Positions 24,439 through 33,776 of a stretch of DNA of 64,000 nucleotides are shown here, piece by piece (the stretch's first letter is position 1; each line of letters opens with the position of its first letter). The notes beneath the pieces were generated by a model. It saw only the letters and a list, made by a program, of their open reading frames with translations. It searched no databases and was not told the DNA's origin. Origin of the DNA: Sinorhizobium americanum (lineage in GTDB: Bacteria > Pseudomonadota > Alphaproteobacteria > Rhizobiales > Rhizobiaceae); the NCBI RefSeq assembly GCF_001651855.1, contig NZ_LNQC01000049.1:364322-428321 (forward strand). The letters run 5' to 3'. The translations under genes and the position numbers were made by a program.

Positions 24439-25936
24439 TATCGACATGTCGGCGCTCGCCGTGTTCATCTTCTTCTTCGTGCTCGTCACGGCGATGGGCT
24501 TCTTCGCCTCGCGCTGGCGCCGGGCGGAATCGCTCGACCATCTCGACGAATGGGGTCTCGGCGGCCGCAAGTTCGGCACCTGGATCACCTGGTTCCTGGT
24601 CGGCGGCGACTTCTACACCGCCTATACGGTCATCGCCGTGCCGGCGCTGGTCTATGCGATCGGCGCCTACGGCTTCTTTGCGCTGCCCTATACGATCATC
24701 GTCTATCCGCTGGTCTTTGCCGTCATGCCGCTTCTGTGGAAGGCGGCGAAGGAGCGTGGCTACGTGACCGCCGGCGACGTGGTGCGCGGAACCTATGGAT
24801 CGCGGGCTCTCGAGCTTGCGGTCGCTTCCACCGGCGTGATCGCGACGATGCCTTACATCGCGCTCCAGCTCATCGGCATGGAAGTGGCGATCAAGGCGCT
24901 GGGCTTGACCGGCGAGATGCCGATCATCCTCGCCTTCCTGGTGCTGGCGCTCTACACCTATTCGTCCGGTCTTCGGGCGCCGGCGCTGATCGCCTTCGTC
25001 AAGGACATCATGATCTATATCGTCGTGCTCGCGGCGATCATCGTCGTGCCTTCGAAGCTCGGCGGCTACAGCGCAGTCTTTTCGGCGGCCGACGCGGCCT
25101 TCGAGGCGAAGGGCAAGGGCGGCATCCTGCTCGATCCGACTCAACTTGTCCCTTATGTGACCCTCGCCCTCGGCTCGGCGCTCGCCGCCTTCATGTATCC
25201 GCATACGCTGACCGGCATCTTCGCCTCGTCCGGCGCCAACACGATCCGCAAGAACGCGGTGCTCTTACCGGCCTATACGCTGCTGCTCGGCCTGCTCGCC
25301 TTGCTCGGCTATATGGGCCACGCTGCCGGCTTGCAGCTTCAGAGCAACAACGACGTCGTCCCGACGCTGTTCAAGACGTTGTTCCCGGGCTGGTTTGCGG
25401 GCTTCGCCTTCTCGGCGATCGCCATCGGTGCGCTCGTCCCGGCCGCGGTCATGAGCATCGGTGCGGCGAACCTCTTCACCCGCAACTTCTGGAAGGTCTG
25501 GGTCAACCCCGAGGTCACGCCCGCCGGCGAGGCGCAGGTCGCCAAGATTACCTCGATGCTCGTCAAGGTGGGGGCGCTGCTCGCTATCCTGCTGCTGCCG
25601 ACCCAGTTCGCGCTCGACCTGCAGCTGCTCGGTGGCCTGTGGATCCTGCAGACCCTGCCGGCCCTCGTCTTCGGCCTCTACACCGGCTGGTTCCGGGCTC
25701 CGGCGCTGCTCGCCGGCTGGGCGGCCGGCTTCATCGGCGGCTCGGCGCTTGTCTGGTCGGATGGGCTTAAACCCTTGCACGCGCTCGCCTTCGACGGCAT
25801 CACCGTCTCGGTCTACACCGGACTGCTGGCGCTGGCGCTCAACGTCACGGTCGCCGTGGTCGTCAACCTCGTCATGCCGGCTAAGGAGACAGCCGACGAT
25901 GACCTCACGGTCGCCGAGGCGGACTCGCGCAGCTAA
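24428..25936 (+). CDS. Sodium:solute symporter, monocarboxylate permease (MctP-like)
   Basis: 502 aa, about 13 membrane segments, SSS family. The DUF3311 partner and the adjacent SSS-type sensor kinase and LuxR-type regulator match the arrangement known for the rhizobial MctP monocarboxylate permease (lactate, pyruvate, alanine, short fatty acids) with MctSR, and also the CrbSR/ActP acetate module. Key visible parts: WGLGGRKFGTWITWFLVGGDFYTAY at the first helices and the SSS motif region PHTLTGIFASSGANTIRKN. Substrate is inferred only. Confidence 0.85.
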   Translation: MTANIDMSALAVFIFFFVLVTAMGFFASRWRRAESLDHLDEWGLGGRKFGTWITWFLVGGDFYTAYTVIAVPALVYAIGAYGFFALPYTIIVYPLVFAVMPLLWKAAKERGYVTAGDVVRGTYGSRALELAVASTGVIATMPYIALQLIGMEVAIKALGLTGEMPIILAFLVLALYTYSSGLRAPALIAFVKDIMIYIVVLAAIIVVPSKLGGYSAVFSAADAAFEAKGKGGILLDPTQLVPYVTLALGSALAAFMYPHTLTGIFASSGANTIRKNAVLLPAYTLLLGLLALLGYMGHAAGLQLQSNNDVVPTLFKTLFPGWFAGFAFSAIAIGALVPAAVMSIGAANLFTRNFWKVWVNPEVTPAGEAQVAKITSMLVKVGALLAILLLPTQFALDLQLLGGLWILQTLPALVFGLYTGWFRAPALLAGWAAGFIGGSALVWSDGLKPLHALAFDGITVSVYTGLLALALNVTVAVVVNLVMPAKETADDDLTVAEADSRS

Positions 25937-25941
25937 GTCAA

Positions 25942-25971
25942 AAAGGGCCGGCCGTAGCAGGCCGGCCCTTT
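25942..25971 (+). terminator. Rho-independent-like terminator after the symporter
   Basis: A perfect 12-bp stem AAAGGGCCGGCC / GGCCGGCCCTTT with a 6-base loop (GTAGCA) begins six bases after the stop codon. T tract is the short TTT of the stem end. Confidence 0.8.
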
Positions 25972-26069
25972 GCGCCGAGCGCGTTGCCATTCGTCGGCCG
26001 ATATGGCAATGAACCGATAGCGGCCCCGTGTCCGCTGCTACGGCGCCGCGTCCGATGAAATCCGCAAGG

Positions 26070-26100
26070 TCGCTATAGCACTTTGAAATTGCTGCAGTTG
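26070..26100. repeat. Rhizobial intergenic repeat fragment (CACTTTGAA family)
   Basis: The string CGCTATAGCACTTTGAAATT is closely matched at 50368-50390 (CGCTGTAACACTTTGAATAT). From memory this is a frequent intergenic motif in Sinorhizobium and relatives. Here only a fragment is present, just upstream of the hybrid kinase gene. Confidence 0.5.
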
Positions 26101-26114
26101 GGCAGCGAGGTGCC

Positions 26115-29100
26115 ATGCCCGGTTGGGTCGTCCTCTCCGTTTCCACAGCCTATGTCGTCATCCTGTTCCTGATCGCCTGGTGGACGGATCGGCAAGGTGG
26201 CAGTCGCCGCTCGGCCGTGCCCAGCGAATGGCTGGCGGCCCTCGGCTACGCTCTGACGCTTGCCGTCTACAACACGTCCTGGAGCTTCTACGGGTCGGTC
26301 GGCCGGGCGCTGAGCGGCTTCGACTATTTGGCGATCTATATCGGCCCGACCCTGGTGCTCGTCTTCGGGCAGCGGCTGATCGCCAGGATCGTCACGGTCG
26401 CCAAGAGCCAGAACATCACCTCGATCGCCGACTTCATCGCCGCGCGTTACGGCAAGAGCCAGATGCTTGCCGCGCTCGTCACCATGGCGGCGCTGCTTGC
26501 CGTGCTGCCTTACATAGCCCTGCAGCTGAAGGCGGTCGGCACCAGCTTCGACATCCTGACCGCGCCGGCCGTCGCTCCGGGTGGCCCGCGGCCGATCCGC
26601 GGCGACAGCACGTTCGCCGTCGCCGCGTCCATGGCGCTCTTCGCCATCATGTTCGGCGTCAGGCACATCCACGCGAGCGAGCATCACCGCGGCCTGATGG
26701 CGGCGATCGCCTTCGAGAGCCTGGTCAAGCTTTCCGCCTTCGTCGTCGTCGCGCTGTTCATCGTCTTCGGCATGTTCGACGGTTTGGGTGACCTCGTCGC
26801 CCGCACGCAAGCCGATGCGCGCATGGCGTCCCTGCTGGCGCCGGACTTTTCCGATCCGACCTGGATCTCCAACACCATCATTGCGGCGATCTCCTTCCTC
26901 TGCCTGCCGCACATGTTCCATGTCGCGGTGGTCGAGAACCAGTCGCTGTCGCAGGCGCGCGCCGCCGCCTGGCTCTATCCGGCCTATCTCCTCGTCTTCA
27001 GCGTGCTGATGGTGCCGATCGCCATTGCCGGGCTTGCGACCTTCGCCGATACGGTGAACCCCGACACCTTCGTCATTTCGCTGCCGCTCGCCGCCGATGC
27101 GCCCTTGATGGCGCTCCTCGCCTTTCTCGGCGGCTTCTCGGCGGCGACCGGCATGGTGATCGTCGCCTCGGTGGCGCTGAGCACGATGCTCTGCAACGAC
27201 GTCATCGTCCCCCTGCTGCTGCGCTCGCGCCTGGTCGGCCGCAGCGGCGCGATCTGGCCGTCGCCTGCGGCGCTGCTTCTGGTGCGGCGGATCTCGGTCG
27301 CAGGCATCCTGCTGCTCGCCTATATGATGAACCGGCTGGTCGACCAGGCCTATCCGCTGACCGTGATCGGGCTGCTTTCCTTCGTGGCGATCGCCCAGTT
27401 AGGACCGGCTTTCCTGGGCGGCCTGCTGTGGCGGCGCGCCAAGGGCGCAGGGGCGGTGTCCGGCATCGTCGTCGGCTTCGCCCTCTGGATCTACACGCTG
27501 CTCGTTCCTTCGATTGCCCCGCTCGTTCCCGCCGTCGACGCCCTCGTCGTCAATGGACCGTTCGGGCTGGCCTGGCTGAAGCCGCAAGCGCTCTTCGGCG
27601 TGACCGGCCTCGATCCGATTTCGCACGCGACGCTCTGGAGCCTCGGCGCCAATCTCTTAGTCTTTGCGGCTGTTTCGCTGCTGGCGGATCGCTCGCCGCT
27701 CGAGCGGCTCCAGGCGGAGGCCTTCGCCGACGGGGGCGCGGCGCAGCCGCCACCGCTCGCCTCCCTGCCGCTCGTCACGCGGCTCGAGGACCTGAAGACG
27801 CTCGCGGCGCGTTTCGTCGGAGCCGAGCGCAGCGCCTCCGCCTTCGACGACTTCGTCGAACAGCGCCGCGCGCGTCAGGATGGGCTCGCCGATATGGAGG
27901 CGATGCGCTTCACCGAGAACCTGATCGCCGGGGCGCTCGGTGCGGCCTCGGCCCGCGTGGTGATTGCCGCGGCGCTCGAAAGCCGCTCGTTATCGCGCAA
28001 GGCCGCCGTGGTGATGCTCGACGAGGCGTCGCAGGCGCTGCATTTCAACCGGAAGCTCCTGCAAGGGGCGCTCGAAAGCGTGCCGCAGGGCATCTGTGTC
28101 TTCGACGCGAACCTCGCCATCGAGGCGTGGAACGCCCGATTCCTGACCCTGCTCGACCTGCCGAGAGACCTGATCCGCGTCGGCCTGCCGCTCGCCGATC
28201 TCGTCGACTTCAACCGCGAGCGCGGTGAATACGACGCCGAGGACCTCAAGGCGCTTCTCGTCAACCGCGACCTCGCCACGCAGATTTGGCCCTATGTGTA
28301 CGAGCGCCAGCGACCGGATGGGATGGTGCTGGAGATCGCCTATGACCGGATGGCCGAGGGCGGCTACATCTCGACCTATACCGACGTGACCGAGCGGCAC
28401 CGGGCCGCGGCCGGCCTGCGGCGCGCCAACGAGGAGCTGGAGCGGCGCGTCCAGGAGCGTACCCAGGCGCTCGAGCAGGCCAAGGCCGAGGCGGAGCGGG
28501 CCAATATGGGCAAGACGCGCTTTCTCGCCGCGGCAAGCCACGATCTGCTACAGCCGCTTAACGCGGCGCGGCTCTATCTGGCGGCGCTTGACGAGAGCCT
28601 GAAGCCCGACGAAGCAGGGAAGGGCCTGCTTAACGAGGAGCGGGCGCTTGCGAGAAATGCCGCGGCGGCACTTTCCTCGACGGAGCGTCTGCTCGACGAG
28701 CTGCTCGACATCTCGTCCTACGATTCCGGTGCGGTGCGGGCACAGCCGGCCGATTTTTCCGTGGGCTCGTTGCTCGCCCAGCTTGAGCTGGAATTCTCCG
28801 CCATGGCGCGCCAGCGCGGGTTGACGCTGAAGATCGTGGCCTCAAGGCTTTCGGCCCGGACCGACCCGCAGCTCCTACGCCGCGTGCTGCAGAACCTGCT
28901 CTCGAACGCCATTCGCTACACACCCGAGGGAAAGGTTCTGCTGGGGTGCCGGCGGCGGAAGGATGGCATCAGGATCGAGGTGCGCGACACCGGCATCGGT
29001 ATCGCGCCGGAGCGGCAGAAGGAGATTTTCGAGGAGTTTCGCCGCCTCGATACGGGCGAGGAGCGGGAGAAGGGGAGCGGCCTCGGCCTCGCGATCGTCG

Positions 29101-29642
29101 AGCGCATCTGCCGCCTGCTCGATTTTCCGCTGGAGATGCGCTCCCGGCCTGGTTACGGAACCTGCTTCGCCGTCACCGTGCCGCGCGCGGCGGCGGGCGC
29201 CGCGGTTGCGGCCGCGGAAAAAACTGCGGCTGCCTCGGCTGCGAGCCAGCGCGCGCTGGCGGTGCTCTGCATCGACAATGACGGGGCGATACGGGATGGC
29301 CTCGCCGCCTTGCTGTCGCGCTGGGGACATAGGCCGATTGTCGCGAGTGACGAGAGGACGGCGCTTGCCAATTGCAACGGGCAAGTGCCAGATCTGGCGC
29401 TCGTCGACTATCACCTCGACGGCACGACCGGCGTCGAGGTGCTGGGCGAGTTGCGCAAACATTGGGGCCGGGAGGTCAGGGGCCTGGTGATCACTGCGGA
29501 TCGCGGCGAGGCCGTCGGCGCCGAGGCGAAGGCGCTCGGCTGCGAAGTCATGGCGAAGCCGGTGAAGCCGGCAGCCTTGAGACGCTATCTGGATGCCGTC
29601 GCCCTCGAAAAGGGCGCCGGACTACACCGCGGCGCGTCTTAG
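26115..29642 (+). CDS. Hybrid histidine kinase with sodium:solute symporter sensor domain (MctS/CrbS-like)
   Basis: 1175 aa. Residues about 1-520 are an SSS-type permease domain (13 or so membrane segments). After a linker comes a PAS-like domain (about 645-760, LESVPQGICVFDANLAIEAWN by key residues Q-G-I-C-V-F), a coiled coil and a HisKA box (FLAAASHDLLQPLNA, His in SHDLLQPL). Then an ATPase domain (NLLSNAIRYTP, DTGIGI, GSGLGLAI) and a C-terminal receiver (IDND..., LVDYHLDG with Asp, Lys in KPVKP). It probably senses or transports the same substrate as the neighbouring symporter and phosphorylates the regulator encoded 37 bases downstream. Confidence 0.92.
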   Translation: MPGWVVLSVSTAYVVILFLIAWWTDRQGGSRRSAVPSEWLAALGYALTLAVYNTSWSFYGSVGRALSGFDYLAIYIGPTLVLVFGQRLIARIVTVAKSQNITSIADFIAARYGKSQMLAALVTMAALLAVLPYIALQLKAVGTSFDILTAPAVAPGGPRPIRGDSTFAVAASMALFAIMFGVRHIHASEHHRGLMAAIAFESLVKLSAFVVVALFIVFGMFDGLGDLVARTQADARMASLLAPDFSDPTWISNTIIAAISFLCLPHMFHVAVVENQSLSQARAAAWLYPAYLLVFSVLMVPIAIAGLATFADTVNPDTFVISLPLAADAPLMALLAFLGGFSAATGMVIVASVALSTMLCNDVIVPLLLRSRLVGRSGAIWPSPAALLLVRRISVAGILLLAYMMNRLVDQAYPLTVIGLLSFVAIAQLGPAFLGGLLWRRAKGAGAVSGIVVGFALWIYTLLVPSIAPLVPAVDALVVNGPFGLAWLKPQALFGVTGLDPISHATLWSLGANLLVFAAVSLLADRSPLERLQAEAFADGGAAQPPPLASLPLVTRLEDLKTLAARFVGAERSASAFDDFVEQRRARQDGLADMEAMRFTENLIAGALGAASARVVIAAALESRSLSRKAAVVMLDEASQALHFNRKLLQGALESVPQGICVFDANLAIEAWNARFLTLLDLPRDLIRVGLPLADLVDFNRERGEYDAEDLKALLVNRDLATQIWPYVYERQRPDGMVLEIAYDRMAEGGYISTYTDVTERHRAAAGLRRANEELERRVQERTQALEQAKAEAERANMGKTRFLAAASHDLLQPLNAARLYLAALDESLKPDEAGKGLLNEERALARNAAAALSSTERLLDELLDISSYDSGAVRAQPADFSVGSLLAQLELEFSAMARQRGLTLKIVASRLSARTDPQLLRRVLQNLLSNAIRYTPEGKVLLGCRRRKDGIRIEVRDTGIGIAPERQKEIFEEFRRLDTGEEREKGSGLGLAIVERICRLLDFPLEMRSRPGYGTCFAVTVPRAAAGAAVAAAEKTAAASAASQRALAVLCIDNDGAIRDGLAALLSRWGHRPIVASDERTALANCNGQVPDLALVDYHLDGTTGVEVLGELRKHWGREVRGLVITADRGEAVGAEAKALGCEVMAKPVKPAALRRYLDAVALEKGAGLHRGAS

Positions 29643-29679
29643 TAGAAGCGCAGAACTTTGCAGTAGGGGGAGGAAGAAC

Positions 29680-30330
29680 ATGAGCACGCGCATCGTCATT
29701 GCGGATGACCATCCGATGGTCCAGGCAGCCCTGCGCAGCGCTCTCGTGGCGGTACTGCCGGACCTCGATCTGATCGCTTGCCGCTCGGTGGACGAGGTTC
29801 TGGAGGCGCTATCCGGCGATCGGCAGGAGGTGGACCTCGTCCTGCTCGACCTGACTATGCCGGGCACGGACGGGTTTGCCGGCCTGTTCCTGCTGCATGC
29901 CCATTACCCGACCCTGCCGGTGGCGATCGTCTCGGCCCGGCAGGACGCGGCGACGATCCGAAAAGCGATCACCTTCGGAGCTTCCGGCTATATCCCGAAG
30001 TCGCTGGACCTGCCGGAGATGGCGAGCGCGATCCGCGCGATTCTCGACGGCGAAATCTGGACGCCGCCGCGCCTCGACAGCGAAGCCGCCGATCCGGATG
30101 CGGCGATGAGCGCCCGCCTCGCTTCGCTGTCGTCGCAGCAGCTGCGCATCCTGACGAAGGTCATCGAGGGCAAGCTCAACAAGCAGATCGCCGGCGAGAT
30201 GGACATCGCCGAGCAGACCGTCAAGGTGCATGTCTCGGCGATCCTCAAGAAGCTCGGCGTCGTCAGCCGCACCCAGGCGGCGGTGCTGTGCGAACGGCTG
30301 CTGTCGGCGAGCCCCCGTGATGCGGGTTAG
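29680..30330 (+). CDS. LuxR/NarL-type response regulator (MctR/CrbR-like)
   Basis: 216 aa. Receiver domain at 1-120 (IADDHPMV, LLDLTMPGTDG with Asp, SARQ, GYIPKS with Lys) and a C-terminal LuxR helix-turn-helix (LSSQQLRILTKVIEGKLNKQIAGEM, EQTVKVHVSAILKKLGV; key residues shown). RBS AGGAAG. Transcribed with the hybrid kinase, it is the likely activator of the symporter operon. Confidence 0.93.
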   Translation: MSTRIVIADDHPMVQAALRSALVAVLPDLDLIACRSVDEVLEALSGDRQEVDLVLLDLTMPGTDGFAGLFLLHAHYPTLPVAIVSARQDAATIRKAITFGASGYIPKSLDLPEMASAIRAILDGEIWTPPRLDSEAADPDAAMSARLASLSSQQLRILTKVIEGKLNKQIAGEMDIAEQTVKVHVSAILKKLGVVSRTQAAVLCERLLSASPRDAG

Positions 30331-30355
30331 GGCGTTCTCGAGGGGACTGGGACAA

Positions 30356-30400
30356 GACCCCCTCTGGCCTGCGGCCATTTCCCCACTAAGGGGAGAATAG
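30356..30400. repeat. Rhizobial intergenic palindromic element (RIME-like), copy 1
   Basis: Contains CCCCTCTGGCCTGCGGCCAT followed by TTCCCCACTAAGGGGAGA; the same layout recurs at 38937-38981. Such CCCCTCTG...CCCC...GGGGGAGA palindromes are dispersed between genes in rhizobia. It lies at the end of the regulator gene and next to a pseudogene. Confidence 0.6.
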
Positions 30401-30472
30401 ATGCGGCAGGCGTTGCACCTTGACGAATGTCTTCCAGTTGCAAAGCGCTTCGGGTGGAGCGAGAGCCAGCCG

Positions 30473-30762
30473 CTACAGCCTCGGCAGCCCTTCCGGCCTC
30501 AAGTGCTTCTTCGGCGCGGCGATGCGGAAAATGGCGTTGGCGGCGCCATAGCCGCGATAGCCGCGCCGCTAGACGATCTCGAAGAAGAAGCCTTCGCCGT
30601 AGGTGGGCTGTAAAAGCTGGAAATACTCGCCGTGCTCGTCGCGGTCGTAGAGGATGTTCGAAGCCCTCAACCGCTCCGTCAAAGCCGGCTCGAAGGCCGC
30701 AGCGCGCCTCGTCGTCGTAATGGTCGGGCGAGATCTGCAGCGGGCGGAAGCCGTCGCGATCT
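30473..30762 (-). pseudogene. Remnant of 4-hydroxyphenylpyruvate dioxygenase-like (VOC) C terminus
   Basis: Two frames together spell the C-terminal end of an HPPD/sugar-isomerase fusion enzyme: FRPLQISPDHYDDEARCGL in one frame, then EPALTERLRASNILYDRDEH and GEYFQLLQPTYGEGFFFEIV in another. Next come an in-frame stop (TAG) and RRGYRGYGAANAIFRIAA. The N-terminal part of the enzyme is absent, replaced abruptly by a transporter fragment. At least one frameshift and one stop make this non-functional. Confidence 0.75.
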
Positions 30763-31255
30763 CGTCCCATGTCTCTGGAGATTTCAGGCCGAGTTCGCGG
30801 AAGAGGGCCTCGCTCGTCCAGAGCCAAATCTCGGCGTGGATACTCGTGGGCGCGAAAAACACCTTGTCCTTGTAGGTGATGCAATCGAGCAGAGTTGTCG
30901 GCAGGACGCGGCGCCAATCGTCGGCCTTCGCGACCTCGTCGATGTCGAGCACGATGCCCATTCCGGCAGCTCGCGCGAACCCTCATTGGCATTCCATTGC
31001 ATGACGGCTGGCGCATAGCTGTCGGCGATGCGATCGCTGACGATTCTGTGCACCGCCACCTTGTTTTCCGCTGGCAGCTCGGCCCATTGGTGGAAGGATG
31101 CGATCCATGCCTTGCGCAAGACATCCAGTGCCGCCGCCTCGCTCTGCGAAATCCAGAAATGCACGACATCGACTGCGCCGCGCTAATCGGCGGCTGCAGG
31201 TGGCTGGGAGCTTGCCAGCAACAGTGCCGCCGTCAGACAGGCTTGCTTGATTTCA
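30763..31255 (-). pseudogene. Remnant of sugar ABC transporter substrate-binding protein, N-terminal half
   Basis: A decayed signal-peptide-like stretch (CLTAALLLASSQPPAAAD) runs into an in-frame TAG at 31183-31185. The reading resumes with VVHFWISQSEAAALDVLRKAW, and a frameshift near 30965 leads into VLDIDEVAKADDWRRVLP and WLWTSEALFRELGLKSPETW, all typical of family-1 sugar-binding proteins. The C-terminal half is missing; the sequence switches to the dioxygenase remnant. Confidence 0.8.
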
Positions 31256-31279
31256 GGTCCTCTCCTCGATCAAAAACAG

Positions 31280-33406
31280 TCACCGCCGGGCGATCCGCCG
31301 CAGCGCAACCGATGCTTTCGAGGCCGGGCGCCGGTCGGCGGCGGCCCGTTGCGGCAGCCGCGCGCCGGCAAGGGCGGCGGGCTGGGGTCTGGCGAAATGG
31401 TATCCCTGGCCGACGTCGCAGCCGGCCTCCATCAAGAAGCGCCGTTGTCCTTCCGTCTCGATGCCCTCGGCAACGCAGCGCTTGCCGAGGTTCTGGGCAA
31501 GCTGGATCATGGCGCGAATGATCTGTTCGCTGCGGGCGTCCTTGCCTATGCCGTCGACGAAGCTCCGGTCGATCTTCAACTCGTCGAAGGGGAAATCGCG
31601 TAAGTGCACGAGCGATGCGAAGCCGGTGCCGAAGTCGTCGAGCGAGATCGACAAACCGTGCTGGCGGAAGCGCGCCACCGTCGCCAGAATCTGGTCGGCC
31701 GAGCGATTGAGGAAGACATCCTCGGTGATCTCCACCGCGAAATCCTGCCATTCCAGGCCGTTCTCACGGACCGCAGCGGCGAAGAGCGCGTAGCCTTCCT
31801 CGCCGACGAGCAGGACCTCGGGAAGGTTGATCGACACGGGACCGGGAGCGAGCCCGGCGGCCCGCCAGGCCTTGAGGTCGCGGCCGACAGTGGCGACGAC
31901 GGCGCGGGTCATGCCGCGGATGAGCTGCGTTCCTTCCATCAAGGGCAGGAAGCGGCCCGGCGGCAGCAGCCCCAGCTGCGGATGCTGCCAGCGCACCAGC
32001 GCCTCGAAGCCCAGATGTGTGCCGGTCGTGAGGTCGACCTTCGGCTGGTAGTGCACGACGAATTCGTTGCGGTCGGCTGCAAGCACGAGCGCAAGCGAGA
32101 GCTGATTCTGCTCGAGCCGCCGGGCCAGCGCCGCTTCGTCGAAGATGACCGTGCTGTTGCGGCCGGCCTTTGCCGTATAGAGAGCCAGGTCGACGATGCG
32201 CATCAGTCCGGCCTCGTCCGAGGCGTGATCGGGAACGATGGCCCCGCCGATGCTGGCCGAGACCTGCAGGTTGCGTCCCTCGAAGGCAATGTCTGCGGCG
32301 ACCGCCTCAATGGCGCGCTCGGCAACAGATTGGAGCGCGGAGGCCTCGCCGATCCCGGGCAGCAGCACGGCGAACTCGTCGCCGCCGAGCCGGGCGATCA
32401 CGTCACTTGCGCGCAAGGTCTTCTGCAGGGCGCGGGCGACGTGGCGCAGCACCGCATCGCCCGCCGGATGGCCGAGGCCGTCATTAATGCTCTTGAAGCG
32501 GTCGAGATCGACGAGCAGCATGGAGAAGCCGGCGCCGGTCCGTCCCAACTCGCCGAATAGATTGCCGAGCGCGGCATTGAAGGACGAACGGTTGTCGAGA
32601 CCGGTGAGAGCGTCGGTGTGGGCGAGAAGCGTCAGCCGCTTCTCGAAAGCCATTGTCAGGCGATGCTCGTTGCGCAGCTTCTTCAGGAGCGGGCTGAACA
32701 GAAAGACGCTCGCCAGAATGACGGTGGCGGCGATCAGCGCCAGCAATCCCGTGCCGATCAGCTTGGCGTTGTCGATGCTGACGCCGCTACGGCCATGGGC
32801 GTGGCGGATCAGGTCGGCGAACTGGCGCATCAGCATGCTGTCGGCGGCCACGGCGAAATCGATCGGACCCCAGAAAGAGTAGCGCTGCCGCCGGTCCTCG
32901 GTGCTGATATCGGCAATCCGCACCGCCCGTTCGAGAAAGTCCTCGAGCCGGGCGTTGAGATCGTGACGCAATTGCACCGCGATCTCGTCGCCCGGATTGA
33001 AACGCTCGAGGAGATTGCCGCCGATGCTTTGATCCAGCGCGTGCAATTCTCCGCTCATCGCGCGGATATCCCCTATGGCGCGATGGATATCGTCGCGCAT
33101 CGGACTGATGATGTGTTCCGGCAGGTTGGGATCGGCCGAGGCCCGCATCATCGCCCGCGTCTGGTTGGCGAGCTGCTGGAAGCGGATGAACTGGTTGCTG
33201 GTCAGGAAGCTGATCTTCTGCTGCAGCGAATGGCGGTCAAGGGCGACCAGCATGGTCAGATAGGTGGCGGCGATCAAGAGCGTCATCACGATGACGGCAT
33301 TCACGTAGTGCCGGCCGATCGACCGAATGTATGTCTCCACCGATTGCCGAGGCTTGCTCGGCGGTTCCGATCGTCCAGTCATCTCGTCAGCCCGCTCCGC
33401 TAGCAA
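31280..33406 (-). CDS. Membrane-bound GGDEF-EAL protein (c-di-GMP synthase/hydrolase)
   Basis: 708 aa. Membrane helix at about 33-55, a ~150-residue periplasmic sensor region, second helix at about 215-240, GGDEF domain with intact RLGGDEF, and EAL domain with FEALVRW, the DDFGTG motif and KIDRSFV. Both active sites look intact, so it may make or break c-di-GMP according to the periplasmic signal. TTG start is favoured by GGAGGGGG six bases upstream; an ATG 24 bases further in is the alternative. The last 35 residues are basic and low-complexity. Confidence 0.92.
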   Translation of the reverse strand: MLAERADEMTGRSEPPSKPRQSVETYIRSIGRHYVNAVIVMTLLIAATYLTMLVALDRHSLQQKISFLTSNQFIRFQQLANQTRAMMRASADPNLPEHIISPMRDDIHRAIGDIRAMSGELHALDQSIGGNLLERFNPGDEIAVQLRHDLNARLEDFLERAVRIADISTEDRRQRYSFWGPIDFAVAADSMLMRQFADLIRHAHGRSGVSIDNAKLIGTGLLALIAATVILASVFLFSPLLKKLRNEHRLTMAFEKRLTLLAHTDALTGLDNRSSFNAALGNLFGELGRTGAGFSMLLVDLDRFKSINDGLGHPAGDAVLRHVARALQKTLRASDVIARLGGDEFAVLLPGIGEASALQSVAERAIEAVAADIAFEGRNLQVSASIGGAIVPDHASDEAGLMRIVDLALYTAKAGRNSTVIFDEAALARRLEQNQLSLALVLAADRNEFVVHYQPKVDLTTGTHLGFEALVRWQHPQLGLLPPGRFLPLMEGTQLIRGMTRAVVATVGRDLKAWRAAGLAPGPVSINLPEVLLVGEEGYALFAAAVRENGLEWQDFAVEITEDVFLNRSADQILATVARFRQHGLSISLDDFGTGFASLVHLRDFPFDELKIDRSFVDGIGKDARSEQIIRAMIQLAQNLGKRCVAEGIETEGQRRFLMEAGCDVGQGYHFARPQPAALAGARLPQRAAADRRPASKASVALRRIARR

Positions 33407-33432
33407 CTTGTTCCCCCTCCGCCCTTCCTCGA

Positions 33433-33612
33433 TCAGGTACCGGTCTTTGGCAGTTGTCCGTAGGCAGGCCGTAAGCCTTCGCGCGACAATTCCGCCAGGA
33501 TGTGGTCAAGCTGGGCAGCGACCGAGAGCAGGCGGTCCCTGGCGCTTTCCATATCGGCCATGCGGAAACGGTCCTCGGGCTTCTTGGTGGGGAAAACGGC
33601 GATATTCGACAC
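33433..33612 (-). CDS. Small hypothetical protein, 59 aa
   Basis: 59 aa from a GTG preceded by GGAG. It has a charged N-terminal part (FPTKKPEDRFRMADMESAR) and a helical part (LLSVAAQLDHILAELSREG). Codon use and composition look like a real gene, and it lies between the GGDEF-EAL and chemoreceptor genes on the same strand. No family recognised. Confidence 0.45.
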   Translation of the reverse strand: MSNIAVFPTKKPEDRFRMADMESARDRLLSVAAQLDHILAELSREGLRPAYGQLPKTGT

Positions 33613-33776
33613 TGGATATGGCTCCGTATGCGTATGTATGAATGGGCGCGAAGGCATCGGCCCGTATCCTGGCCCCGCCCCCTAGGCGGGGAGAGGGTAC
33701 GATCGGGCGCCGCAAACCTGCTGCTTTGCGGCAGGGATGAAAGGGCGCGGGATAGCGTCGGTCCAGTTCGTGAGGC

